Part shown: in pieces, positions 56,822 to 64,000 of the stretch
Layout of the letters: the number at the start of each line of letters is the position of its first letter
Numbering within the stretch: the first letter of the stretch is position 1
Position numbers and translations under genes: made by a program
DNA from: Drouetiella hepatica Uher 2000/2452
Lineage (GTDB): Bacteria > Cyanobacteriota > Cyanobacteriia > Elainellales > Elainellaceae
NCBI GenBank assembly: GCA_019359505.1
Contig: JAHHHD010000006.1
Location: 1-64,000 of the forward strand
Direction: 5' to 3'
DNA: 64,000 nt
Notes under the pieces: model-generated
Seen by the model: the letters and a program-made list of their open reading frames with translations, nothing else
Told to the model about the DNA's origin: nothing
Database searches by the model: none

Positions 56822-57937
56822 TTAGAGATTCAGGGCTTTTGTGGGTGTCGGCTGCTCAAAGGTCGACAGCGCCGAACAGGCACCACACTTGCCACATCCC
56901 GCTTTCATGGCTGCTGAAGACATGCCTGCCCGATTGAGCAAAGCGCTGACCTGCTGATAGAGGCTGTACATAAACTCGCTGCTAGGAGCAGGTTGGGCAG
57001 CAAGCGGCGTGCCGCTGATGGGCACAAAAGGCACTACAAACGGATAGACCCCAATTTGAATCAAGCGATCGCTAGCTTCCACCAACGTTTCTAAACTATC
57101 TCCCAAGCCTGCCAGCAGGTAGGTGCTAACTTGCCCCCAGCCAAAGACCTGCACGGCAGCTTCAAATGCTTGAAAGTAAAACTCTACGGGAACAGTCGCT
57201 TTCCCCGGCATAATCCGATCGCGTACCGCTGGATCAACGGCCTCCAAATGCATCCCCAAGCTGTCTACTCCAGCAGCTTTGAGACGATCGAACCAGATAA
57301 AATCATCGGGCGGCTCACACTGAACCTGAATTGGCAGGTCTACCCGCTGCTTGACGACGCGCACACACTCGGTGAGATAAGCTGCTCCGCGATCGGTGGT
57401 ATTGGGCGTACCCGTCGTCATAATCATGTGCTTCACGCCGTCTAGCCGCACGGCAGCTTCAGCCACCTCGGCAAGCTGGGCGGGCAATTTACGCGCGATC
57501 GTTCGTCCTGCCTCCAACGACTGACCAATGGCGCAAAATTGACAGGCGCTTTCGGTATCGATGTAGCGCATACAGGTTTGCAACACCGTGGTCGCTAGGA
57601 CATCCTGGCTGTGGAGTAACGCAATCTTCCAATAAGGAATTCCCTCTGCTGTGGCTAGACCATAGAACTTCGGCTGCTGCGGAAAGCTGATAGGGGCGAT
57701 CGCCTCTTCCTGCAAGTGCAAAGTCTGTGAACCTGCACCAGAATCCAATTTTGCTGTGTAGGGCGATCGGGCGGCAGTTCCTGTAAAAATCGGCACCATC
57801 ACCGTTGTGCCTTCGATCGTCACTGCCTTGTGATCAGAAGGTCCCGCTCCGCCCTTTCGTCCTGCGGCTCCTACCTCCTGCTCAACCAGCTTCAGACCAT
57901 GCGATTGCAGTTCCGTAATCAGATGTTGTTTATCCAT
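56822..57937 (-). CDS. MSMEG_0568 family radical SAM protein (Nit1C cluster)
   Basis: A 371-residue radical SAM enzyme. The cluster cysteines are C122, C132 and C135 (TCMRYIDTESACQFCAIG), giving C-x9-C-x2-C instead of the usual C-x3-C-x2-C. The barrel continues with MIMTTGTPNTTDRG, CEPPDDFIWFDRLKAAGVDSLG and STYLLAGLGDSLETL, like biotin synthase relatives. Three further cysteines at 348, 351 and 354 (CGKCGAC) could bind an auxiliary cluster. It equals Synechocystis Sll0785. The reaction is not known to me. Confidence 0.88.
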   Translation of the reverse strand: MDKQHLITELQSHGLKLVEQEVGAAGRKGGAGPSDHKAVTIEGTTVMVPIFTGTAARSPYTAKLDSGAGSQTLHLQEEAIAPISFPQQPKFYGLATAEGIPYWKIALLHSQDVLATTVLQTCMRYIDTESACQFCAIGQSLEAGRTIARKLPAQLAEVAEAAVRLDGVKHMIMTTGTPNTTDRGAAYLTECVRVVKQRVDLPIQVQCEPPDDFIWFDRLKAAGVDSLGMHLEAVDPAVRDRIMPGKATVPVEFYFQAFEAAVQVFGWGQVSTYLLAGLGDSLETLVEASDRLIQIGVYPFVVPFVPISGTPLAAQPAPSSEFMYSLYQQVSALLNRAGMSSAAMKAGCGKCGACSALSTFEQPTPTKALNL

Positions 57938-57984
57938 TGCAGAGAAAATAGAGGATCAGAAATGAGGCAGAGCATAAACCTATT

Positions 57985-58020
57985 GATCTTGGATTTCATC
58001 TAAAATCCAAAATCTCTAGA
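57985..58020. repeat. heptamer repeat cluster between nit1 and the radical SAM gene
   Basis: GATCTTGGATTTCATC is followed by TAAAATCCAAAATC, forming a short hairpin made of the same YYAAAAT heptamers as at the Rubisco operon. Confidence 0.7.
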
Positions 58021-58061
58021 GAACTACCAGGTTTACTTGGCGAAAGACTAGAGGGCGAGGA

Positions 58062-59081
58062 TTAGGGATTTAGGGTCAGGTAGGTCGGCTCGATCGGCGC
58101 TGGCGCTGATGCTCCTTGGCTCAGCAATTCAGCAGCAGCGGGAGCTGGATCGATGCCCGTAGCGACCGACCACTGAGAAGCATTCATCTGGAGCTGCAAC
58201 AGGTCGGGGCGAGAGTAATGCCCGACGCTGTCCATCATGCGTTTGCGCTTGGTAATCAGGGAAAAATCTAGATCGGCGATCGCCATTCCCTCGCCTTCGG
58301 TAATGGACGGACAGAGCGGCACGCCCTCAGGGCTAATGATGGCCGTGTAGCAACCGCCCGTCAGCACCCGCTGCAATTTCTCATCGGCTGTCACCTGCCC
58401 AATCTGTTCGGGAGACAGCCACCCGGTCGCGTTGACCACGAAGCAGCCCGCCTCTAGAGCATGATGTCGAATGGTTACCTCTATCTGGTCGGCAAAGATT
58501 TGTCCCACCATGGAGCCAGGAAATTGAGCGCAATGAATTTGCTCATGCTGTGCCATTAGGGCAAACCGCGCTAGAGGGTTGTAATGCTCCCAGCAGGCAA
58601 GAGCGCCCAGCTTACCCACTGCCGTGTCTACCACCTTCAGTCCTGCACCATCGCCCTGTCCCCAAACCATGCGCTCATGGTAGGTCGGAGTAATTTTGCG
58701 GCGCTTTAGCAGCAGTGTCCCATCGGCATCAAACACAAGCTGAGTGTTATAAATCGAGCCGTTGTCTCGCTCATTCACGCCCAAAACCACGACAATTTTG
58801 TACGATCGCGCCGCTCGACTTACCGCATCTGTGACCGCGCTGGGAACCTCAACGGCTTCCTCATAGAGCCGCATATGCTCTTTGCCCATCAGCACAGGGG
58901 GCTGCACAAACGAAAAATACGGGTAGTAGGGCACAAAGGTTTCTGGAAACACCACAAGCTGTGCGCCTGCCTGAGCGGCTTTAGCGATCGCCTCTAGCAC
59001 CTTCTCGGTTGTGCCCTCTCGGCTAAACAACACAGGGCTAATCTGCACGGCTGCCGCCCGGACTATCTGTGAATCGCTCAT
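58062..59081 (-). CDS. nit1: Nit1 nitrilase (Nit1C cluster)
   Basis: A 339-residue nitrilase-superfamily enzyme starting at ATG 59081, seven bases after AGGAGAAG; an upstream in-frame start is not supported. The catalytic triad is E47 ([16 protein letters not shown]), K129 ([12 protein letters not shown]) and C163 ([10 protein letters not shown]). It equals Synechocystis Sll0784, reported to hydrolyse nitriles. In the Nit1C literature the cluster is tied to growth on cyanide as nitrogen source in some bacteria. The gene sits second in the operon. Confidence 0.93.
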   Translation of the reverse strand: MSDSQIVRAAAVQISPVLFSREGTTEKVLEAIAKAAQAGAQLVVFPETFVPYYPYFSFVQPPVLMGKEHMRLYEEAVEVPSAVTDAVSRAARSYKIVVVLGVNERDNGSIYNTQLVFDADGTLLLKRRKITPTYHERMVWGQGDGAGLKVVDTAVGKLGALACWEHYNPLARFALMAQHEQIHCAQFPGSMVGQIFADQIEVTIRHHALEAGCFVVNATGWLSPEQIGQVTADEKLQRVLTGGCYTAIISPEGVPLCPSITEGEGMAIADLDFSLITKRKRMMDSVGHYSRPDLLQLQMNASQWSVATGIDPAPAAAELLSQGASAPAPIEPTYLTLNP

Positions 59082-59130
59082 GGAGCTTCTCCTGACTGTA
59101 TGCTCTTTTCCCAATCAATTCAACGGGTGA

Positions 59131-59176
59131 TGATTTTGGATTTTGGATCTTAGCTCAACCCAAAATCCAAAATTTC
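59131..59176. repeat. heptamer repeat hairpin upstream of nit1
   Basis: GATTTTGGATTTTGGAT and its near-complement CCCAAAATCCAAAAT surround a 12-base loop. A duplicated ACAAAATTTCTAGA follows. It lies in the 124-bp spacer upstream of nit1. Confidence 0.8.
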
Positions 59177-59205
59177 TAGAAGTACAAAATTTCTAGAGGT
59201 ACAAA

Positions 59206-59688
59206 CTACAGTGTCCAGGTATCCAGAATGAACGCGCCATCCTTACGGTGCAGTAACACCAAATCCAGCACATCCAGAGGGCTAATCGGACGAATTCCTT
59301 CAATCAGCGAAGGTTCACCATGACCATAGAGCGCCTGCAATGCAAATCGACAAGCGTAGACTTTGCCGCCTTCCGAGATGAATTTGCTGATTTGATTGTT
59401 GAAATTCTGATGCCCTGGGAAAGCTTCATCTCCCAGCTTCGGAAAACCGCGCTGTACGCCCAGCGTCACGCCTGGCCCATAGAGCAAAATCGAAGTTTCA
59501 AAGCCTTTCCGCAGGAGGCGAGTGGCTTGCAGTAGGTTTACAAACCCGATCGATCCCTCAAAGGCAACCGTGTGAAACGTGACTAGCGCTTTCTCACCTG
59601 GATCTGCCTTTACATCCGGAAAAACTTTTTCTTCATAGTCAACTAGAAAATCACCAGCTTTGTGGGCGGGGTGGGTTACTTCAGGCAC
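59206..59688 (-). CDS. MSMEG_0572/Sll0783 family nitrogen-starvation response protein (Nit1C cluster)
   Basis: A 160-residue protein with GTG start (GAGGA upstream), first gene of the Nit1C operon. The fold pattern [26 protein letters not shown] and [19 protein letters not shown] is DsrE-like, with a conserved C113. In Synechocystis sll0783 is induced by nitrogen starvation and its mutant accumulates less polyhydroxybutyrate. Upstream I find no GTAN8TAC; the nearest match has a spacer of only six bases. Confidence 0.88.
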   Translation of the reverse strand: MPEVTHPAHKAGDFLVDYEEKVFPDVKADPGEKALVTFHTVAFEGSIGFVNLLQATRLLRKGFETSILLYGPGVTLGVQRGFPKLGDEAFPGHQNFNNQISKFISEGGKVYACRFALQALYGHGEPSLIEGIRPISPLDVLDLVLLHRKDGAFILDTWTL

Positions 59689-60024
59689 GATGATAGTCCT
59701 CAGAACGAAGGTTAAATCAAAATCTACTTAAATCTAGGCTGACTAGAGCGCGACTTAATACTATCCGCTACACCGCTACGTTGTCTAAGCGGACAGAACA
59801 TTAAGCTAGAAATCTAGCTTTCAGGCTATGTGAAGCGTAGAAGCATCGGATAGCATCGCTTGTGTAGTTCGCTACAGAAACTAGAAGTCTGATTCTATGA
59901 ACAGGCGCGATCGCCAACCTTCAAAAAAATACCATCAATTAGTCCAAATTACCTGTCTAAATGAACAGGCTATGCACTTTTGAGTCCCAGATTTTGCGTG
60001 GATGTAGGCTGGGTTAATCTACGC

Positions 60025-60054
60025 AAAAAGCGCCCTCAATCTATTGAGAGCGCT
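60025..60054 (-). terminator. intrinsic terminator of ftsH
   Basis: On the minus strand AGCGCTCTCAAT pairs with ATTGAGGGCGCT (one G-U) around a two-base loop and ends in TTTTT. It lies about 110 bp beyond the ftsH stop, after the palindromic element. Confidence 0.8.
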
Positions 60055-60068
60055 CACGAAAGTTAGAT

Positions 60069-60162
60069 TATGGCTGTCGCCAGTTGCCTAGGACATTTTT
60101 AGTGGGGCGCGAAGCGCCCCACTAAAAATGTCCCCGTCCTAACTGCTTTGACGGTTGCTGTA
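60069..60162 (+). repeat. palindromic element, full copy with perfect 19-bp stem
   Basis: Left flank TATGGCTGTCGCCAGTTGCC, perfect arms 60092-60110 and 60114-60132 (GACATTTTTAGTGGGGCGC) around triloop GAA, and right flank ACGGTTGCTGTAA. It lies between the ftsH stop and its terminator. Confidence 0.88.
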
Positions 60163-60166
60163 AAGA

Positions 60167-62098
60167 TCAGGAAACCTGCGCTGCCATCAGCTGTTTCTCA
60201 GGCAAGGTCGTGTGTTGTCCCACAATTTGACGGAACTGCTCACCCTCGATCGTTTCCTGCTCCAGCAGCATCTCGACTAGCTGATCCATTAGCTCCCGGT
60301 TCTCGCGGATGATACGACGAGACTCGCCATAGCAGCGAACGGCGATCGCTCTCACCTGATGGTCAATTTGGGTCGCAACTTCTTCAGAATATTCCACCCG
60401 CGCCATCCAGTCACGCCCCAAGAACACCTCGCTATTGCCGCTTTCTAGAGCGAAAGGTCCTAGCTCAGACATACCGTAGCGCGTCACCATTTCCCGCGCT
60501 AGGTTTGCCACCACTTGAATATCGTTGCTAGCTCCCACCGTAATCTCGGCATCGCCAAACACTTCTTCCTCGGCGGCGCGTCCGCCCAGCGCGATCGTGA
60601 TGCGATCGAGCAGCCAGGAGCGGGTGTACAGACCGCTATCAATCATCTCTTCGTTAAAGGTCTGCTGCGCAAAGCCTCCAATGCCGCCCGATCGCGGAAT
60701 GATCGTCACCTTATTGAGCGGGTCAGAGTTTTTGAGCAGCGTCATCAGCAGGGCATGACCGACCTCATGGTAGGCAATCAGCCGCTTCTTCTTGCTGTCT
60801 AGGAGCGGTGTTAGGGTCATGCCCGTAGTGACGCGATCGATCGCATCATCAATTTCTAGCGGAGTCACAGCTTCCTTGCGCCGACGTGCCGTTAAGATTG
60901 CCGCCTCGTTGAGCATATTAGCTAGCTCAGCACCCGAAAAACCGGGCGTACGGCGGGCGATCGTCTCTAAAGACACACTGGGATCAAGCTTCTTGTTGCG
61001 AGCATGAACTTCCAGGATACCCAAGCGACCCTTATAGGTGGGCAGATCGACCTGCACCTGCCGATCGAATCGACCCGGACGCAGCAGCGCCGAATCCAAG
61101 ACATCTGGACGGTTGGTTGCTGCAATGATGATGATTCCGGCATTGCCTTCAAAGCCATCCATTTCGGTCAAGAGCTGGTTCAGAGTCTGCTCTCGCTCGT
61201 CGTTGCCGCCACCAATCCCCGTACCGCGCTGCCGCCCCACCGCGTCAATTTCATCGATAAAAATAATGCAGGGCGCGTTCTCTTTTGCCTTTTTGAACAG
61301 GTCGCGCACCCGCGAGGCACCTACTCCGACAAACATTTCCACAAATTCGGAGCCGGAAATGCTGAAGAAAGGGACACCCGCCTCTCCGGCGATCGCCTTA
61401 GCCAACATGGTTTTTCCTGTACCTGGAGGTCCCACCAAGAGCACGCCCTTAGGAATCTTCGCCCCTACAGCCGTAAATCGCTCCGGCTTCTTCAAGAAGG
61501 TAACGACCTCTTGCAGCTCTTCCTTAGCTTCTTCAATTCCGGCAACATCATCAAACATCACGCCTGTTTTGGCTTCCATTTGAAAACGTGCCTTCGATTT
61601 GCCAAAGCTCATTGCCTGACCCGAAGAATTATTCGTTCGCCGCAAGAACATCAGCAGCGCCATCAGCAGCACAAACGCCAGCAGACCGTGGGTAATCAGC
61701 CAAGCCACCGTGCCGCCATCAGTCGAGGGCTGCACTTCCAGATCGACATTGTTGTTACGGGCAGCCTCAACTAATTCAGGATTGCTGTCGCCAAACAAAA
61801 CAACTTCTTGGGTGGCGCTGTCCTTCGCCTGGTTCTTCAGCCGCACCTCTGCGACTCCCCGCACCGGGTCGATCGCCACCTTCGCAACTTCTCCCGCCTC
61901 AATCTTTTCAACCAGCGAACTATAGGTCAGCCCGCCCTCACGAGACGAAGTTTGCGCCACGCTGGGCGGACTGATCAGCGTAGCCTGGAGCATCAGCCAA
62001 ACTGCCGTCACCGTTCCAGTCACCAGGGAGCTTTTCAGGGGGCGCTTCCCCTTTTTATTCAGCGTACCCATCAAAACTTTACCCTCAGCCTGCTTCAT
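60167..62098 (-). CDS. ftsH: ATP-dependent zinc metalloprotease FtsH
   Basis: FtsH is a membrane-bound AAA+ protease; in cyanobacteria it degrades damaged photosystem II proteins and soluble regulators. The 643-residue protein has an N-terminal membrane segment (about 27-48, followed by a VAQ-type cleavage-like site), a lumenal domain and a second segment (about 131-151). The AAA domain has Walker A GPPGTGKT at 223-230 and Walker [13 protein letters not shown]. The zinc site HEVGH is at 444-448. The start at 62098 has GAGAG close upstream; Met10 is an alternative. Which of the four cyanobacterial FtsH paralogues it is cannot be decided. Confidence 0.96.
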   Translation of the reverse strand: MKQAEGKVLMGTLNKKGKRPLKSSLVTGTVTAVWLMLQATLISPPSVAQTSSREGGLTYSSLVEKIEAGEVAKVAIDPVRGVAEVRLKNQAKDSATQEVVLFGDSNPELVEAARNNNVDLEVQPSTDGGTVAWLITHGLLAFVLLMALLMFLRRTNNSSGQAMSFGKSKARFQMEAKTGVMFDDVAGIEEAKEELQEVVTFLKKPERFTAVGAKIPKGVLLVGPPGTGKTMLAKAIAGEAGVPFFSISGSEFVEMFVGVGASRVRDLFKKAKENAPCIIFIDEIDAVGRQRGTGIGGGNDEREQTLNQLLTEMDGFEGNAGIIIIAATNRPDVLDSALLRPGRFDRQVQVDLPTYKGRLGILEVHARNKKLDPSVSLETIARRTPGFSGAELANMLNEAAILTARRRKEAVTPLEIDDAIDRVTTGMTLTPLLDSKKKRLIAYHEVGHALLMTLLKNSDPLNKVTIIPRSGGIGGFAQQTFNEEMIDSGLYTRSWLLDRITIALGGRAAEEEVFGDAEITVGASNDIQVVANLAREMVTRYGMSELGPFALESGNSEVFLGRDWMARVEYSEEVATQIDHQVRAIAVRCYGESRRIIRENRELMDQLVEMLLEQETIEGEQFRQIVGQHTTLPEKQLMAAQVS

Positions 62099-62353
62099 AT
62101 TCTCTCTGTCGCCTTTTGCAATCTGCTACAGCTCGGCGCATTGTCTTCAGCCAAACTACCCATTCTGTCGGGCGAGTCTGACGAAACAACAGCTCTAAAT
62201 CCAGTGTAACTCTAGACACTCTAAGTGACAGGTCTAAAAGAGGGATAAAGCTCTAGCCGATCCTGCGACAACGGGCACTCAATAGGAGCGATCGCACTAA
62301 AATCAGCTTACGCATCGAAGATGGGCAGGTTGTACATGATGGGCGGGTTGTAC

Positions 62354-63709
62354 ATGAGAAGACATGTTCATATAGGGTCTGGACTGATTGGCATCGTCGC
62401 AGCTAGTTGGATTGGGTTTCCGGCGGTTGTCGCGCAGGGCAGCCCATCTCAGCTTGTATCCCAGGTAACTCTTCCCTCGACTCAAGAGCAGCCGCAACGC
62501 CTACAGGAAGCGAACCGGATGCAGGACTTGCAGCAAGAGTTGCAAATGCGCAAGGTGGTTCAGGAAGAAGTCGATCGCGCTTTCAATCACACTACAGCTT
62601 TGCTCAATGTCCTGCTGGCAATTTTGACAGTGCTGCCCATCATTGCCACGGTGCTGCTATATCTCTCTCGTCAAAGAGCTATTCAACAGCTACGCGAAGA
62701 AATGGACGAGCAGATCCGAAAAGAAATTGAAGCTCAGGTACAGGCAGAGTTAAAGCAGCAGACGCTCATTATTCAGAAACAAATGCTTGAGTTGGGGCAG
62801 GAGTCCCTAGCTGTGACTAGACAAGTGCAGCAGCAAGCTAGTGAATTTCAGGCAGAAATCGATCAGCTAAAAACCGAATTTGAAACTCAGCTAGAAGCGC
62901 TTAAAAGCGCTGCAACAGAAGTAGAGCGAGAAAAAGACCGCATCTTTCAGCAAATCACTAGCATTACTCTCGTCGCCACTTCAAAAGACGAACTCTCTGA
63001 CGAAAAGAAACGGAAAATTGAAACGCTAACGGAGCAGTTGGATCACTTGAAGTCGAAAAGTTCGAGTCTAGATCTGTGCATCAATGACTTTGTGCGAGAG
63101 GGAGATGCTTTATTCTTTGCAGGGCGCTATGCAGAAGCAATTCATGCCTACGATCAGGCGATCGGTAAAACCCTCGTTGATGTTGACGATTTATTTGCAG
63201 CATGGCATGGAAAGACTAAGGCGTTGCGCAGGCTCAGGCAATATCCGCAGGCATTGGCAGCCAGCACGAGAGCCATGGCATTGAAACCCGACGATTCCCT
63301 CATGTGGTTTGAACGGGGCTACCTGCTACACATTCAGGGGCAATATGCTGAAGCCCTAGAAATATACGATCGATTAATTGCCAATCAACCCAGCTTCTAT
63401 CGTGCCCGTAATCACAGAGGATACGTCTTGCTCAAACTGAAAAGATATGAAGAGGCGATCGCTGAACTCAATAAGAGCATTGAAATTAAACCAGATTATG
63501 GCAACGGCTATTATGGCAAGGCGTATTACTATCTGCTTCATGATCAGCCCGATCTGGCATTAGAGAATCTAAAAATTTCGATTGCGTATTACCCCAGGTA
63601 TAAGACCAGAGTAAAGACTGATTCAGACTTTGCCAGCTTGTGGGACAATTATCACTTTCAAGATCTAGTTGGGATCTCTGTAGCATCGAAGTCCGTGATT
63701 CAGGAGTAG
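62354..63709 (+). CDS. exported or membrane-anchored coiled-coil/TPR protein
   Basis: A 451-residue protein when started at ATG 62354, which gives a good signal peptide (MRRHVHIGSGLIGIVAASWIGF, cleavage near VAQG). Three more Met codons lie just upstream because of an 18-bp tandem duplication (62321-62356). A second hydrophobic stretch (LLNVLLAILTVLPIIATVLLYL) anchors it. A long coiled coil (about 120-240) is followed by TPR repeats, for example EGDALFFAGRYAEAIHAYDQAI and WFERGYLLHIQGQYAEALEIYD. Function is unknown; it may be a scaffold in the envelope or thylakoid. Confidence 0.82.
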   Translation: MRRHVHIGSGLIGIVAASWIGFPAVVAQGSPSQLVSQVTLPSTQEQPQRLQEANRMQDLQQELQMRKVVQEEVDRAFNHTTALLNVLLAILTVLPIIATVLLYLSRQRAIQQLREEMDEQIRKEIEAQVQAELKQQTLIIQKQMLELGQESLAVTRQVQQQASEFQAEIDQLKTEFETQLEALKSAATEVEREKDRIFQQITSITLVATSKDELSDEKKRKIETLTEQLDHLKSKSSSLDLCINDFVREGDALFFAGRYAEAIHAYDQAIGKTLVDVDDLFAAWHGKTKALRRLRQYPQALAASTRAMALKPDDSLMWFERGYLLHIQGQYAEALEIYDRLIANQPSFYRARNHRGYVLLKLKRYEEAIAELNKSIEIKPDYGNGYYGKAYYYLLHDQPDLALENLKISIAYYPRYKTRVKTDSDFASLWDNYHFQDLVGISVASKSVIQE

Positions 63710-63794
63710 GCTCATTGTCAGTGCAATGATGATGGTCAGTGCAAGGATGATGATGGACCGCGACCCAACGTTTTCTCTCGGAGACAGAACCACT

Positions 63795-64000
63795 CTAGGG
63801 CAGGAAACTGCTATCCAAAACCTGTTCCAGAGAATAGGGACACTCTGAGGGGAATGTGTCATAGCTCAGGTTGGTTTCTCTGACCGCCAAATCTAAGCCG
63901 TACTCAAAACCCAGGGTAAAAGCTTTTGGTAAGTAAGGCTTCAGGCTGGGATTTTCCTGTAGATGTCTGGCGATCGCGCTACGCTGCTCCCGAATTGTGG
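63795..64000 (-). CDS. DUF29 family protein, C-terminal part (cut by window edge)
   Basis: The minus-strand frame from the right edge to TAG at 63797-63795 encodes 68 residues. It reads SAIARHLQENPSLKPYLPKAFTLGFEYGL and then TFPSECPYSLEQVLDSSFLP. The NPSLKPYL...FP.ECPYSLEQVLD pattern is the normal end of DUF29 proteins, which are very common in cyanobacteria and have unknown function. The N-terminal half lies beyond the window. Confidence 0.8.
   Translation of the reverse strand, partial: TIREQRSAIARHLQENPSLKPYLPKAFTLGFEYGLDLAVRETNLSYDTFPSECPYSLEQVLDSSFLP

Larger units (their letters stand above)
59689..60166. other. Nit1C promoter region and ftsH 3' region
   Basis: About 480 bp. The left part should hold the Nit1C promoter; the right part carries the ftsH terminator (60025-60054) and a palindromic element (60069-60162). 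No gene is supported. Confidence 0.5.

Noticed and set aside
59864-59875. NtcA site upstream of the Nit1C operon
   Set aside because: GTA-GTTCGC-TAC has a spacer of six, not eight, and no TAN3T box at the right distance.

Overview
The window is chromosomal DNA of a cyanobacterium. It carries a form IB Rubisco operon with its own chaperone (rbcX) and activase, the allophycocyanin beta-18 core subunit, glutamine synthetase with an NtcA-type promoter, several cyanobacteria-only hypothetical families, and many copies of the HIP1 octamer GCGATCGC. The gene set and the SSUL-tailed activase would suit a filamentous Leptolyngbya- or Oscillatoria-like lineage, but the genus is inferred only weakly.

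Layout: 1-5.6 kb holds a transposase remnant, a bifunctional (p)ppGpp synthetase/hydrolase, a repeat-rich gap, a BON-like small protein and cyanase. 5.6-13.9 kb has a zinc ribbon / kinase-like / PP2C phosphatase, ribosomal protein S4, moaA, a Uma2 protein coupled to cbiD, and guaA. 13.9-14.1 kb is a convergent gap with a phased cluster of DnaA-box-like sites. 14.1-32 kb is mostly housekeeping (mnmG, pheT, lnt, gyrA) mixed with conserved cyanobacterial unknowns and a beta-lactamase-like lipoprotein that has lost its catalytic motifs. 32-46 kb carries a GH57 protein, glnA and apcF in divergent orientation, a decayed permease tail, an M14-like deacylase, era, a GAF histidine kinase and a HerA ATPase. 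46.8-50.5 kb is rbcL-rbcX-rbcS, a strong terminator, then rca. 50.8-53.4 kb has a Cys-motif protein, a phasin-like protein, the SRP RNA gene and a group 2 sigma factor. 53.8-59.7 kb is a complete-looking Nit1C operon of seven genes. 60-64 kb has ftsH, a coiled-coil/TPR protein and the tail of a DUF29 gene.

Functional links: nitrogen and carbon supply dominate. glnA has a textbook GTAN8TAC plus TAN3T promoter. Cyanase and the Nit1C nitrilase/radical SAM cluster both belong to handling of small C-N compounds, and Rubisco with its chaperone and activase is the carbon side.

The least explained feature is a dispersed family of about 95-bp palindromic elements (at least nine full copies and one 54-bp coreless form), plus five related hairpins. 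Their flanks are conserved, while their hairpin cores differ from copy to copy yet stay self-complementary. A second repeat family, heptamers of the type YYAAAAT, sits in the spacers of the Rubisco and Nit1C operons.
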